Source: Paenibacillus sinensis
GTDB lineage: Bacteria > Bacillota > Bacilli > Paenibacillales > Paenibacillaceae
Direction: 5' to 3'
Assembly: GCF_019904155.1 (NCBI RefSeq)
Contig: NZ_JAHCMB010000128.1
Span: 143,188-207,187 of the forward strand
Length of the DNA stretch: 64,000 bases
Position numbers and translations under genes: made by a program. Below are positions 16,979 through 27,400 of this stretch, one piece after another. Each line of letters starts with the position of its first letter. The stretch's first letter is position 1. The notes under the pieces were generated by a model. The model saw only the letters and a list, made by a program, of their open reading frames with translations, was not told the origin of the DNA and did no database searches.

Positions 16979-17008
16979 TTGACACAAAATCCCATTTCAA
17001 GGTAAATA
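16979..17008 (+). promoter_or_regulatory. NRPS-PKS operon promoter
   Basis: A perfect TTGACA (16979-16984) is followed after 17-18 bp only by poor -10 candidates (GTAAAT/TAAATA, 17002-17008). A good -35 with a poor -10 and operators upstream suggests activator dependence. The start codon is about 55 nt downstream. Confidence 0.55.
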
Positions 17009-17062
17009 TCTTATGTGAATTGATTCGTAACAAAAATGATCGATGCGAGGGGGAGGGGTTTT

Positions 17063-20000
17063 GTGAGCAAGATGTTTGTTCATTCATCTAGTGTCTCAAG
17101 CGGCACTGGTCAAGCGGTCTATCAGCTGGTTTCAAGTGTAACAGGTCACAGGATCGAAGATTTGAATTCGGATATGTATCTGGAAGATGATCTGGGACTG
17201 GATTCCATCAAAATGATTACCTTGATGAATGAATTGATCGGATTGGTCCCGGCAGAGCAAATGGATGATTTTACGGCTGCATACCCGGTGACTGTCTTGA
17301 TGGGTCTGCAAACTGTCGGCGATCTTGTGCAGATTTTTGAGGAATGGGAACTTGCCCGGCGGGAAGGAGCAGAGGTACAGACTGCGGTTAGTACTGCGCT
17401 TCAAGCGCAAGAAGATTTCTGGCCTCAGCCTGCTGTAGTCCAGGTTCAATCCGCTGCCCCGGATCTGCGTGAACAGTTGACAATAGAAGTCTGCAGGTTG
17501 ATCTCCGGCATTACCGGACATAAGCCTGAAGATCTGCATACGGATATGGATCTGGAGAGTGATTTGGGCCTGGATTCCATTAAAATGATTACCTTAATGA
17601 GCGAGATGGTTTCATTGCTGCCTGCCGATTCATCCGGTGAAGTCAACGACAGCAATATGGTGACGTCGCTCATGTCTATGCATACGGTTGGAGATATCGT
17701 GGAAATGCTGGCCGTCCGCAGCGGGGGGAACAGCGGTACCCTGGCAGTTACAGATGACGATAACAGTATAGTGGCGGAGATTCCTGAAATAGTGGCGGAG
17801 ATTCCTGAAAATGAGCCCGAATTTCTTGAAATATTACATTCCCAATATTTATTTCTGATCACCTATTTGTCGGTAGCCAATCTGACCATAACGTCAGGTG
17901 TACGCCTGCGGGGGAGACTGGATGTCGCAAGCCTGCGGAAGTCGTGGGGTGAGCTGATTCTCCGCCATCCTGTACTGCGGGCCGTGTTCATCACGGAACC
18001 GGCGAACGCGAGCCTTAAGGGGTATCGTCTCCAATTGCTGAAGGCTGTGGTGCCGCCGGAAATTCCCGTCCTGGATATCAGACATCTGGATGAACAAGCG
18101 AAGCGCCGGTGGATCTCGGAAAGGTTCGAAGCCTCGCTAAATGAGAAATTTGATATCACCCGCTGGCCGCTGCATTCTTTGTCAGTCATCCGGACGGCCG
18201 ACCTGGAATACGAGCTGATTCTGGACATCAACCATATGATCTCGGACGGTCTGGGCAACCAGCAGATTCTGAAAGAAATATTGGAAATTTATGGATTTAA
18301 TTCGTATAACAACGCAACTGAACTAAAACACGTACTGCCAGCCCGGGAATATAACCGTATTGTATCTGAAATCAATGCCTGGAATGCTCCGGGAGAGATG
18401 GAGGATCTGGACCGGTATTTGAAACAGCAGGGCCGTGGAGCCTACTTCTTCAACCCCTGCGGGGTTAGCCGCAAGGCAGATGCAGCAGGTGCTGCCGGAG
18501 CCGTCATTCATTCCCGCAAATACTGGATCGGCGAGGAAGTTACCGCACGGCTGATTGCCTCAACCAAGACCTGGCGCACCTCTCTCTTTATTCTTCTGGT
18601 CAGCGCATATTTGAAGACGATCAAGCAGCAGGGGGAAGAGCGGGATCGGATTATTCTGAATCTTCCGACTAGCGGCAGGCTGTACCCCCACACGGATGCT
18701 TCGGAGGTGCTGAGCGCCTTTGCCCAAAATCTTGCACTCAGCTTCACCTGCACGGATGCAAATGAAGACTGGGAATCATTAATTGACAGAACGCATGAAG
18801 AATTCACCAATCCATTTTCCTCAGGCATAGACAGGGCTCAGACCTACAGAGCTGCGCAGTATGCTAAAGACACGATCCATCTGCAGAACGGCGTTATGCC
18901 GGAAGCGGTGGCCTCCATGATCCGCTCCACATTGAAATCAAACTTATATCTTTCATTTGTAGGCAATACATCCATAGACACGCAATACGGGGATTACGAA
19001 GTTTATGATTATGAGGCTTATACAGGAACCAATCCGGGAACGATTGACTGCTTGGTTGAATTGTTTCAGGGCAGGCTGATGATCACGGCTAACTATGACA
19101 GCAGCTTTTTTGAGGATGATTATATCGGGAAGCATATGGACAGGTTCATGGACAACCTCAGCCAGCTTGCGGGAATGGGAGCTGTGGGCAAGCCGGTGCT
19201 TGCCGCAGCAGGTACCGAAGAGCCGCATAGCGCGGAAATAAGAGAACGGCTGTACGGAATAGTCCGGGATATTTCCGGAACGGCGCTTAACGAGGAAGCA
19301 CTGTTCAAGGATATGGAGGCAGAACTCGGGATGGATTCCCTTCAGCGCATCCGGCTGGTTACCAAGCTAGGCAAAGTATTCGGGCATGCCGACAAGGCGG
19401 CATTGCTTGAATGCAGGACGCTGAATGAATTAATTACCCATATTACACATGCAAACAATGCAATTAAACCGGCAGGCCATGACGCTGCATTAGAAATTCC
19501 CTATCTCCAAATTTCCCGTCAGTGCAAGGCAACTCCTGATGCGGTTGCGATATTGGACGGCACCAGGGAGGTTACCTACCGCGAGCTGGATGAGCAGTCC
19601 AACCGGCTTGCGCATTATTTAACTTCACAAGGGGTGCGTTCGCAGAGCCTGGTCGGCATTCTAACATTCCCGGGCCGTCTTATGCTGACCGGAATTTTGG
19701 GGATATTGAAAGCGGGAGCGGCTTATGTGCCGCTTGATCCGATGTACCCCGCCGACCGGATTGAATATATCGCGGAGCATGCGCAGCTCAGTATCCTGCT
19801 CACGGAGCAGTCGCTGCAGAAGCAGGCAGATCCTATCGTGCAGAAGAGTTCTTCTATCCGGAAAGTAGTCTGCCTCGATGAAGGGTATGAAGCCCACGGT
19901 CATTTTGAACAGGCGGGAACGGAAGAGTGGCAGAGCTGCTCCGCCAGCGATCTGCGGGTGGACAGCGCCCCGCATGATCTGATGGTTGTTCTGTATACAT

Positions 20001-23000
20001 CGGGTTCAACCGGGAAGCCCAAGGGAGTTATGCTGAATCACCGCGGCTATATGAACCGGCTGGAATGGCATCAGATGACCTTTCGCCTGCAGCCTGGCGA
20101 ACGTGTGGCCCAGAAGACCTCCTGCTGCTTCGATATTTCCGTGTGGGAGCTGCTGTGGCCGCTGATGTACGGTGGAACGGTATGTCCCGTAAGACAGGAA
20201 ATTGTCAAGAATCCCTGGAGCCTGGCCCGATGGATGACGGACACCGGAATCAATGTCATGCATTTCGTGCCCTCCTTGTTCGGTGAATTTGTAGATTCAC
20301 TGGAGGATGAGAGCTATACATTTCCTGCGCTTCGCTGGCTGATTTTCAGTGGCGAGGGGCTGCCGCTCCGCCCGGTGCAGAAATGGATGGACCGCTATGG
20401 AAGCAAGACGAAGCTGGCTAATCTGTATGGTCCTACCGAAGCTTCGATTGATGTTACTTACCACATTATTTCAAAGCGGCCGGGTTCAGCTGGTGAGATG
20501 AGCATTCCCATCGGCAAGCCGATTCCCGGGGTGTATATCAAAAATCTGGATGAGCACATGCATGAAGTGCCCGAGGGTGAACTTGGCGAGCTGTGGATCG
20601 GCGGCATTCAACTGGCCAAAGGGTATCTGTACAACCCGGAAAAAACCCGCGAAGCCTTCCATCCCAATCCGTTTCCGGAGATTCCGGGAGAATTTATCTA
20701 CCGCACAGGTGATTTGACGGTCAAAAGGGCGGACGGAAGTTATGAGTACCATGGACGCACCGACAACCAGGTGAAGCTGCGCGGTTTCCGTGTGGAGCTG
20801 GGCGAAATTGAAGCTGTGCTGGGCAGCCATGACCATGTGGCTGAAGTGGCGGTGATTGTCACTCAGCCCGCGCCCGGACAACAGCTGCTGCTGGCCTGCC
20901 TGGCTGGCAAGCAGGTGCCGGACCAGGAGATGAAAGACTTCGCCGTCCGTAAGCTTCCGTATTATATGATTCCACATCGGCTGGAATGGCTGCCCAGACT
21001 GCCCAAGAATCCGAACGGCAAGCTGGACCGCAAGGCGCTGAGTGTTATGTTCAGCGGGATAGGGCAAACGCCTCAAGCTTCAGAGCTGCCGGCTCCCCCG
21101 GTGGAGCGCGAGCCGCTAAGCGCGGGGGAAATGCTCCCGCTTGCGCCGGCGCAGAGCTGGCTGATGAATTATTTCGATGATCCTTACTGCTGGGCGGGCT
21201 ATACCCGCTTCCTATACAAGCAGCCGCTGGATTTCCAGCAATTCAAGCAGGCTGCCATGTTGCTGAACCGGCGTCATGACGCGCTGAGAAGCATTCTGGA
21301 GCGGAAGGATAACGGCTTTGAACAAAGGTTCCCGCAAGGAGAGCTGGAGGGCAATGTGGATTTCTATGATGGAAGCCATATGGAAGAGGCTGAAAGAAAT
21401 GAAGAAATTCAGACGATTCTGGCAGAAGCGATTCAAGGGTTCCGGGTGGACCAATGGCCGTTATGGCGGATCATTGTCATTCAGGTTTCAGAAGCGGTCT
21501 ATGAGATTGCGGCGGTCGGGCATCACCTGATTTCGGATGTGATCACGAATCAGCTGCTGCTGCAGGAAATCTGGCAGATTTACGCTTCGCTGAGCCCGGG
21601 AGCCCGGCACAGCAGCTTACCCGATGCGAAGCCGTTTGCCGATTTTGTCCGGGCGGTCCAGGAGAAGAAAAGAATCCACGGGAAAGAGTACACAGACTAC
21701 TGGTCCACACATTTCCCTCCGGAATCCGTGTGCAGGCTGCCGGCAGATTTCATCAAGGGACCCAATGATGAGCAGTCATCTGCGACTTTGCGCTTCACTT
21801 TTGACCGGGAGCAGACTTCGCTGCTTCTGACCAAGGCCAAGAAGCATTTCAACAGCAATGTATATCCGATTTTGCTGGCTCCTCTATATAAGGAGTTGAG
21901 TGTTTTTTTCGGACAGCCGGAGGTTGTCGTGAGCCATCGGGTGCACGGAAGAGAACTCGGCAGCGGACAAAATTTCATGCAAACACCAGGCAACTTTGCT
22001 GTTAATTTTCCGCTGGGAATAAATGTGGAGAAGGATAGCCAATGGAATAATCTGATCGCAAGCATCCGCAAAGGTCTCGAGAATGTGCCGCTTGGCGGAG
22101 TGAGCTATGATTTGGTATCCGAGAATCTACCGCGCTACATGTACCCGGATGTGAAGCTGACTCCAATCCGGGCGAACTATCTCGGAAACCGGGATGCTCC
22201 CCGCCTGCCGGGCCTGGAGTTTTCCAGAGAAGGCATGGACCGCAGATTTTCACTGCCGGGTCAAAAACGGATTTCGGTCATTGAATTCTTTTTCTCCATT
22301 GAAGAAGGGAAGCTGACCGTTGAGATCGAGTATTCGGCTAATCTTTATGCCGCAGCAACGATCCAGAATCTGGCTGAGCAATATAGGGAGCAAGCCCTTG
22401 AGCTTCTGGCGTCCATTCAGGATACTCCGGTGCTGCCCCCGGCTACCAGAAAAGGACTGCTGGCCAATAAAGTAGCGGTCATAACGGGCGGCAGCAGAGG
22501 CATCGGACGGAGCATAGCCCTGTCCATGGCCGGTGAAGGGGCCGACATTGTACTGGTATCCAGATCCGGGCAACAGCTTCAGGAGGCTGCGGATGAAATC
22601 CGCCGGCTCGGCGTAAAGGCCATGACCATATCCGCCGATGTGAGTGACGCTCCAAGCGTCAATAAGGCGGTTGAACAGATTATCGGAAGCTTCGGCCGTA
22701 TTGATATTCTTGTCAACAGTGCCGGAATTACCGGCATGGCGGCGATGGCCGACATGAGTCCGGAGGCGTGGGAGTCGATCATTCAGGTGAATCTGCTTGG
22801 AACCTATCATTTTTGCTACGCGGTGATCCCTTATCTGATCCAGCAGAAGCAGGGCAAGATCATCAACATCGGCTCGGATTCCTCATTTATCGGCTATCCG
22901 ATGATGAGCGCTTATGCGGCATCCAAGCACGGGGTGCTCGGTCTGACCCGTGCACTGTCAGAAGAGCTGAAGAACAGCAACATTCAGGTGAACGCTGTGT

Positions 23001-23215
23001 GCCCGGCGCTCGTGGACACCGACATGGCGCCGGCGGCGTTCAAGGGGCGGGCGATTCCTCCGTCAGGGGTTGCGGACTCGGTGTTGTTATTGGCCTCACC
23101 GCATGCGGACTATATTACCGGCGAGGCTGTACAAGTCTACGGTAAACAGGATATGCACTGGTTCGGGGCACAGCAGATGCAGCTGCTTCAGGCCGTGCAG
23201 CGCAGACAGCCGTAA
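17063..23215 (+). CDS. NRPS: ACP-ACP-C-PCP-A(Ser)-C-SDR
   Basis: A 2050-residue megasynthase. Order: two tandem carrier domains (Ser48 and Ser172, both in LGLDSIKMITLM); a condensation domain with NHMISDG (His391 kept, first His is Asn); a carrier domain (Ser759, LGMDSLQ); an adenylation domain about 800-1325 (YTSGSTGKPKG at 978, Lys1320 in NGKLDRK); a second condensation domain with HHLISDV (His1487/1488); and a classical FabG-like SDR 1802-2050 (TGGSRGIG, Tyr1951, Lys1955). By-eye specificity residues read D-I-W-H-I-S-L-I-D, one or two changes from the serine code DVWHLSLID. The carrier precedes its A domain and nothing follows C2 except SDR; there is no thioesterase. GTG 17063 has GGGAGGGG just upstream. 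The first gene of a four-gene operon. Confidence 0.9.
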   Translation: MSKMFVHSSSVSSGTGQAVYQLVSSVTGHRIEDLNSDMYLEDDLGLDSIKMITLMNELIGLVPAEQMDDFTAAYPVTVLMGLQTVGDLVQIFEEWELARREGAEVQTAVSTALQAQEDFWPQPAVVQVQSAAPDLREQLTIEVCRLISGITGHKPEDLHTDMDLESDLGLDSIKMITLMSEMVSLLPADSSGEVNDSNMVTSLMSMHTVGDIVEMLAVRSGGNSGTLAVTDDDNSIVAEIPEIVAEIPENEPEFLEILHSQYLFLITYLSVANLTITSGVRLRGRLDVASLRKSWGELILRHPVLRAVFITEPANASLKGYRLQLLKAVVPPEIPVLDIRHLDEQAKRRWISERFEASLNEKFDITRWPLHSLSVIRTADLEYELILDINHMISDGLGNQQILKEILEIYGFNSYNNATELKHVLPAREYNRIVSEINAWNAPGEMEDLDRYLKQQGRGAYFFNPCGVSRKADAAGAAGAVIHSRKYWIGEEVTARLIASTKTWRTSLFILLVSAYLKTIKQQGEERDRIILNLPTSGRLYPHTDASEVLSAFAQNLALSFTCTDANEDWESLIDRTHEEFTNPFSSGIDRAQTYRAAQYAKDTIHLQNGVMPEAVASMIRSTLKSNLYLSFVGNTSIDTQYGDYEVYDYEAYTGTNPGTIDCLVELFQGRLMITANYDSSFFEDDYIGKHMDRFMDNLSQLAGMGAVGKPVLAAAGTEEPHSAEIRERLYGIVRDISGTALNEEALFKDMEAELGMDSLQRIRLVTKLGKVFGHADKAALLECRTLNELITHITHANNAIKPAGHDAALEIPYLQISRQCKATPDAVAILDGTREVTYRELDEQSNRLAHYLTSQGVRSQSLVGILTFPGRLMLTGILGILKAGAAYVPLDPMYPADRIEYIAEHAQLSILLTEQSLQKQADPIVQKSSSIRKVVCLDEGYEAHGHFEQAGTEEWQSCSASDLRVDSAPHDLMVVLYTSGSTGKPKGVMLNHRGYMNRLEWHQMTFRLQPGERVAQKTSCCFDISVWELLWPLMYGGTVCPVRQEIVKNPWSLARWMTDTGINVMHFVPSLFGEFVDSLEDESYTFPALRWLIFSGEGLPLRPVQKWMDRYGSKTKLANLYGPTEASIDVTYHIISKRPGSAGEMSIPIGKPIPGVYIKNLDEHMHEVPEGELGELWIGGIQLAKGYLYNPEKTREAFHPNPFPEIPGEFIYRTGDLTVKRADGSYEYHGRTDNQVKLRGFRVELGEIEAVLGSHDHVAEVAVIVTQPAPGQQLLLACLAGKQVPDQEMKDFAVRKLPYYMIPHRLEWLPRLPKNPNGKLDRKALSVMFSGIGQTPQASELPAPPVEREPLSAGEMLPLAPAQSWLMNYFDDPYCWAGYTRFLYKQPLDFQQFKQAAMLLNRRHDALRSILERKDNGFEQRFPQGELEGNVDFYDGSHMEEAERNEEIQTILAEAIQGFRVDQWPLWRIIVIQVSEAVYEIAAVGHHLISDVITNQLLLQEIWQIYASLSPGARHSSLPDAKPFADFVRAVQEKKRIHGKEYTDYWSTHFPPESVCRLPADFIKGPNDEQSSATLRFTFDREQTSLLLTKAKKHFNSNVYPILLAPLYKELSVFFGQPEVVVSHRVHGRELGSGQNFMQTPGNFAVNFPLGINVEKDSQWNNLIASIRKGLENVPLGGVSYDLVSENLPRYMYPDVKLTPIRANYLGNRDAPRLPGLEFSREGMDRRFSLPGQKRISVIEFFFSIEEGKLTVEIEYSANLYAAATIQNLAEQYREQALELLASIQDTPVLPPATRKGLLANKVAVITGGSRGIGRSIALSMAGEGADIVLVSRSGQQLQEAADEIRRLGVKAMTISADVSDAPSVNKAVEQIIGSFGRIDILVNSAGITGMAAMADMSPEAWESIIQVNLLGTYHFCYAVIPYLIQQKQGKIINIGSDSSFIGYPMMSAYAASKHGVLGLTRALSEELKNSNIQVNAVCPALVDTDMAPAAFKGRAIPPSGVADSVLLLASPHADYITGEAVQVYGKQDMHWFGAQQMQLLQAVQRRQP
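17768..17809 (+). repeat. Two 21-bp tandem units in the ACP2-C1 linker
   Basis: ATAGTGGCGGAGATTCCTGAA occurs twice head to tail, encoding IVAEIPE twice between the second carrier and the first condensation domain. A recent in-frame duplication in a flexible linker. Confidence 0.9.
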
Positions 23216-23228
23216 TGGAGGCGGCGTG

Positions 23229-24416
23229 ATGGAACAAAAGACGCACAAGGCAGGGAAGCGAAATGACCTCTTTGGAGGCGGGAAAGCCGTTATTTACGGT
23301 ATCGCCCTTTTGGTAGGCATCTCCGTTGGTGTCATTAATCCGCTCTCCACCACGCACATGACAGCGAATCATGGAGAAGAAATATGGATAGGGGTGATCT
23401 CATCCTCCTATTTTTTCTTCATGGCGATCGGTTCCATGGTTGCTGACAGAACGATGAGAGGTACCGACATGAAGAAGGTCATTACGTCAGGCCTGCTGCT
23501 TACGGCGGTCTGCTCGGCGCTCTTCCCGCTGTTCACCGTTAATGTGATTTGGCTGTTGCTGATGTCACTAATGGGTATAGGCATCAGCTGCAACATGATG
23601 GGACTTCAGACGGCGCTCCACAATCTCACGGGTGAGAAAAGTCTGGGTATGGTCAGCGGATTGTACAGCCTGTGTTTTGCGCTAGGGATGATTGCCAGCT
23701 CTGCACTTGCGCCTATGGTTTATGACCAGGTGCCCTGGCTGCCGTTTGCGTTCAGCTGCTTCTGTCTGGCGCTTGCTTCAGCCGTTATCTATTTTAAACT
23801 GCCGGGTAAATTGATCATTCCCGGGCGTGCGGGGAAAAAGGTGCTGTCCAAAATCAGCCAGCCGCTGTTCGGCGCTTTTGTCTACGGGTTCGGCGAAACG
23901 ATTGTCGTGTCCTTATATCCTCTGTATCTGATCCGTGAGCATGTTGCCGTTGCCCAGACGGGTTATGGATTAAGCATCTTTGCTGTCGGCAGCCTCCTCG
24001 GCTTGCTGCCGGTCACCTATCTGGCTGACCGGATCGGATGCAAGAAATGCCTGATCTTATGTGTAGTTATCTCGATCTTTACTCTTCTGGGCATTGTGAC
24101 TTCCGGCAGCATGCCTTTAAGACTGCTGTTCTCTTTTGCTTCCGGGTTCATCATCGGCCCCCTGTACCCTTTGGCGATGGCGCTTACGGTCCAGGAACTG
24201 ACGCCAGAGGAGAGATCCTCCGGGAACGCTTTGTTTACCACATTTTATGGCTTTGGATCAGCGGCGGGTCCGTTTTTATCCACAGTAGTCATGAATGCAT
24301 GGGGGAATCAGCATTTATTCACCGTATGTATGCTTCTGTTCTGCCTGTTCCTTGCTCATGCGGCAATGACAAGAAAAGGATCGAAAGTAAGGGTAACGAA
24401 GGAGGAAATATTGTGA
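23229..24416 (+). CDS. MFS transporter
   Basis: A 395-residue, roughly twelve-helix major facilitator protein, probably the exporter of the NRPS-PKS product. The loop between helices 2 and 3 has ADRTMRGTDMKKV, a version of the MFS motif A; a second one is ADRIGCKKCL between helices 8 and 9. Opening helix: AVIYGIALLVGISVGVINPL. ATG 23229 has TGGAGG 7 nt upstream and lies 13 nt after the NRPS stop. The stop codon overlaps the GTG of the PKS gene, so the three are co-translated. Direction of transport cannot be read from sequence. Confidence 0.87.
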   Translation: MEQKTHKAGKRNDLFGGGKAVIYGIALLVGISVGVINPLSTTHMTANHGEEIWIGVISSSYFFFMAIGSMVADRTMRGTDMKKVITSGLLLTAVCSALFPLFTVNVIWLLLMSLMGIGISCNMMGLQTALHNLTGEKSLGMVSGLYSLCFALGMIASSALAPMVYDQVPWLPFAFSCFCLALASAVIYFKLPGKLIIPGRAGKKVLSKISQPLFGAFVYGFGETIVVSLYPLYLIREHVAVAQTGYGLSIFAVGSLLGLLPVTYLADRIGCKKCLILCVVISIFTLLGIVTSGSMPLRLLFSFASGFIIGPLYPLAMALTVQELTPEERSSGNALFTTFYGFGSAAGPFLSTVVMNAWGNQHLFTVCMLLFCLFLAHAAMTRKGSKVRVTKEEIL

Positions 24417-27400
24417 GCAGTTCCAAACGGAAGAAACCAGAAACCAAGCTTTCTATCCTGAAGGGCGAAAATATCACTGGCAGATTTACGGAAATGGAGA
24501 ATCTGGCAAATGTGCTGGTTCACGTGTCCGGCAATAAAGACCGGGGCATTACCTTCCTGCAAAATGACAATTCAGAGTTCTTTCTCTCCTATCTGGCCCT
24601 CCTTGAAGGCGCAACCTGCCGTCTGGGCGGCCTGCAGGAGCAAGGCTTTGCACCGGGCCAGTATGCACTTATTTTGCTGGAGGACAGCCGGGAATTCGTT
24701 CTTACGTTCTGGGCCTGCATCCTGGGCGGAATTATCCCCGTACCGGCCTCCTATCCTGCCTCTTCGAAGGTCATCAATACCTCCCTCAGCAAGCTGCAGG
24801 CGATATGGGAGGTGCTGGAGCGGCCGATGATCATCTCGGACCACAGCCTCGCAGAGGCAAGGGCTGAGATGGAGACAACGCTGGGAATCAGCGGCCTGCG
24901 CATTCTGGAAGCCGCAAAGCTGGATACAGCCGGACGGTCCGGGACCCTTATGCTGGCCGGGGCGCATACTCCGGCGATGATTCAATTCAGCTCCGGGAGC
25001 ACAAGTGTGCCGAAAGGAACCATTCTAACCCATGATAACCTGCTAACCAACATTGAATCGATAATCACCAGCTCAGGAATGTTGGAAGATGACCGTTCCC
25101 TTGGCTGGATGCCGTATCACCACGATATGGGACTGATCGGCTTCCATCTGTCCACGCTGGCCTGCGGGATTAACCAGTTCAATATGACGCCGATGAAATT
25201 TGTAAAAAGGCCGACCCTATGGCTGGATATGATCGACAAGCACCGGATTACCTTCACCGGCTGCCCGAATTTCGGGCTTCGGCTTGTCAGCAGCAGAGTG
25301 AAGGAAGAGCAGCTGAAATCCTGGGATCTAAGCTCGATCCGGCTTCTCTATAACGGTGCCGAGCCTATATCGGTCAAGACAATGCGGGAGTTCATGGACA
25401 AATTCGCGCATAGCGGGCTAAAACGCAGTGCGATGTATCCTGTATACGGAATGGCAGAGGCCTGCCTGGCGGTCAGCTTCCCCCGGCCTGGCGAAGAGCC
25501 GCTGGTCCATTCCGTCAACCGCGAGCGGCTGGTCGGTGAATCGCGGATTGAGGCCATCGACGAGAACGACAGATGTGCCTCATTAATAGCCGATGAGGGC
25601 CACCCTGTGACGGGCATGGAGATCCGGATCGTGGACGACGCTTCCGGTACAGTTGTTCCCCAAGGAACGTTAGGAGAAATTCAGATTCGCGGCCGCAATG
25701 TAACTTCGGGCTATATCAATAATCCGGAGGCTACCATGCGGTCCTATCAGGACGGATGGCTGAAGACCGGCGACACCGGCGTTGTTCTGAACGGGCGCTT
25801 ATCGGTAATCGGAAGAATTAAGGACATTATCTTTGTCAACGGCCAGAATTTCTTCGCGCATGATATTGAAGCGGTAATGGAGGAGCTGGATGGGGTCGAG
25901 CCGGGCAAAATTGCCGTGTGCGGCTGGCATGATGAACAGGAAGGACAAGAGAGAGTCGGGCTCTTCTCAACGGTACGGCTGCAGGAGCAAGAGGTTAAGC
26001 CGTTCTACGCCAAAATACTCCGTCATGTCAACGAGGTCTTCGGCATCGCTGTAGACTATGTGTCTCTAATCCGCTCCATTCCCAAGACGACAAGCGGCAA
26101 AGTGCAGCGGTTCGTTCTTGTAGAGGCTTTCAGAAAGGGAGAGTTTCAGGATAAGTCGTATTCCGCCGCGTATTTCGCAGAGGAGACTAAGGTTGCCGAC
26201 TCTATACCGGCACAGTCGCTGCCAGCGCCGTCCTCTGTGGCGGCTCCCGGAGCCTTTCTGGACAAAATTCGCGCTATCTGGGCTGAAGTGCTGGGCCGTC
26301 CGCCTGAAGCGATTCCGTATAACCAATCCTTCATGTCCATGGGCGGGACCTCGCTCAAGGCGATACAGATTCTGGGCGCTTTGGAGGACGAACTGCGGAT
26401 TGAATTGACCCATGATCTGCTGATCAAATGCCGCACCATTGAGGAGATGGACAGCTATGTGGCCCGCAGGGTGAATATGGGCGGCAATCCGCTCTCTGCC
26501 GGGGATCGGCAATCCGCTGCCGTTCAGGGAACAGGCAGCGGCGATGCAGATATTGCTGTGATTGCGATGGCCTGCCGCTTCCCGGGTGCTTCAAGTCCGG
26601 AGGAGTTCTGGAACAACCTGCTGCAGGGGAAGGATTCCATCGGTGAAGTGCCGCGGGACCGCTGGAATATTGACGATTATTACAGCCCCACTCCGGAATT
26701 CGGCAAAACCTACTGCCGCAATGGCGGGTTCCTTGATAACCCTTATGGCTTTGACGCCGCTCTGTTCGGCATCTCCGAGGATGAAGCGGCGGTGATGGAC
26801 CCGCAGCAGCGGATCGTGATGGAGCTGGTATACGAACTGATCGAACGGGCCGGATATTCGCGGCAGCAGATGAATGGCAGGGAAGTCGGGCTGTTTGTCG
26901 GGGCGGGCGGCAATTCCTATTTCGAATATCACCTGAATACCTTGAACCGAATGAACCTGCAGAGCTTTGACAGCTTCTCTACGCTGACCAGTGTGCAGCA
27001 GGAGCGCATTATGGAAGAATGGAAGCGGAAGCTGGGGGTTACGGGAACCCATCCAAACCTTCTGGTGGATAATATAGTCAATATGATTCCGGCGCGGACC
27101 TCTCAGGAATTCAACTTCAAAGGACCAAGCATGGCGGTAGACACCGCCTGCTCCTCATCACTGGTCACGCTGCATCTGGCCGCAGCCTCCATCCGCAGGG
27201 GAGAATGCGAATCCGCCATTGCCGGCGGCATTCATCTTATGCTGACGCCGACCTCCTATCAATACTTCAGCAGCGCCGAAGCCTTGTCTCCCACTGGACG
27301 CAGCTGCGTGTTCGCGGCTGATGCGGACGGCTTCGTTCCGGGCGAGGGTGCCGGGCTGGTGATGCTGAAACCGCTGGAGCAGGCGCAAAGAGACGGCGAT

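Noticed and set aside
22472..23215. NRPS C-terminus as a thioester reductase (R) domain
   Set aside because: Length of about 250 residues, TGGSRGIG and Tyr-x-x-x-Lys match classical FabG-like SDR, not the longer extended-SDR R domain.
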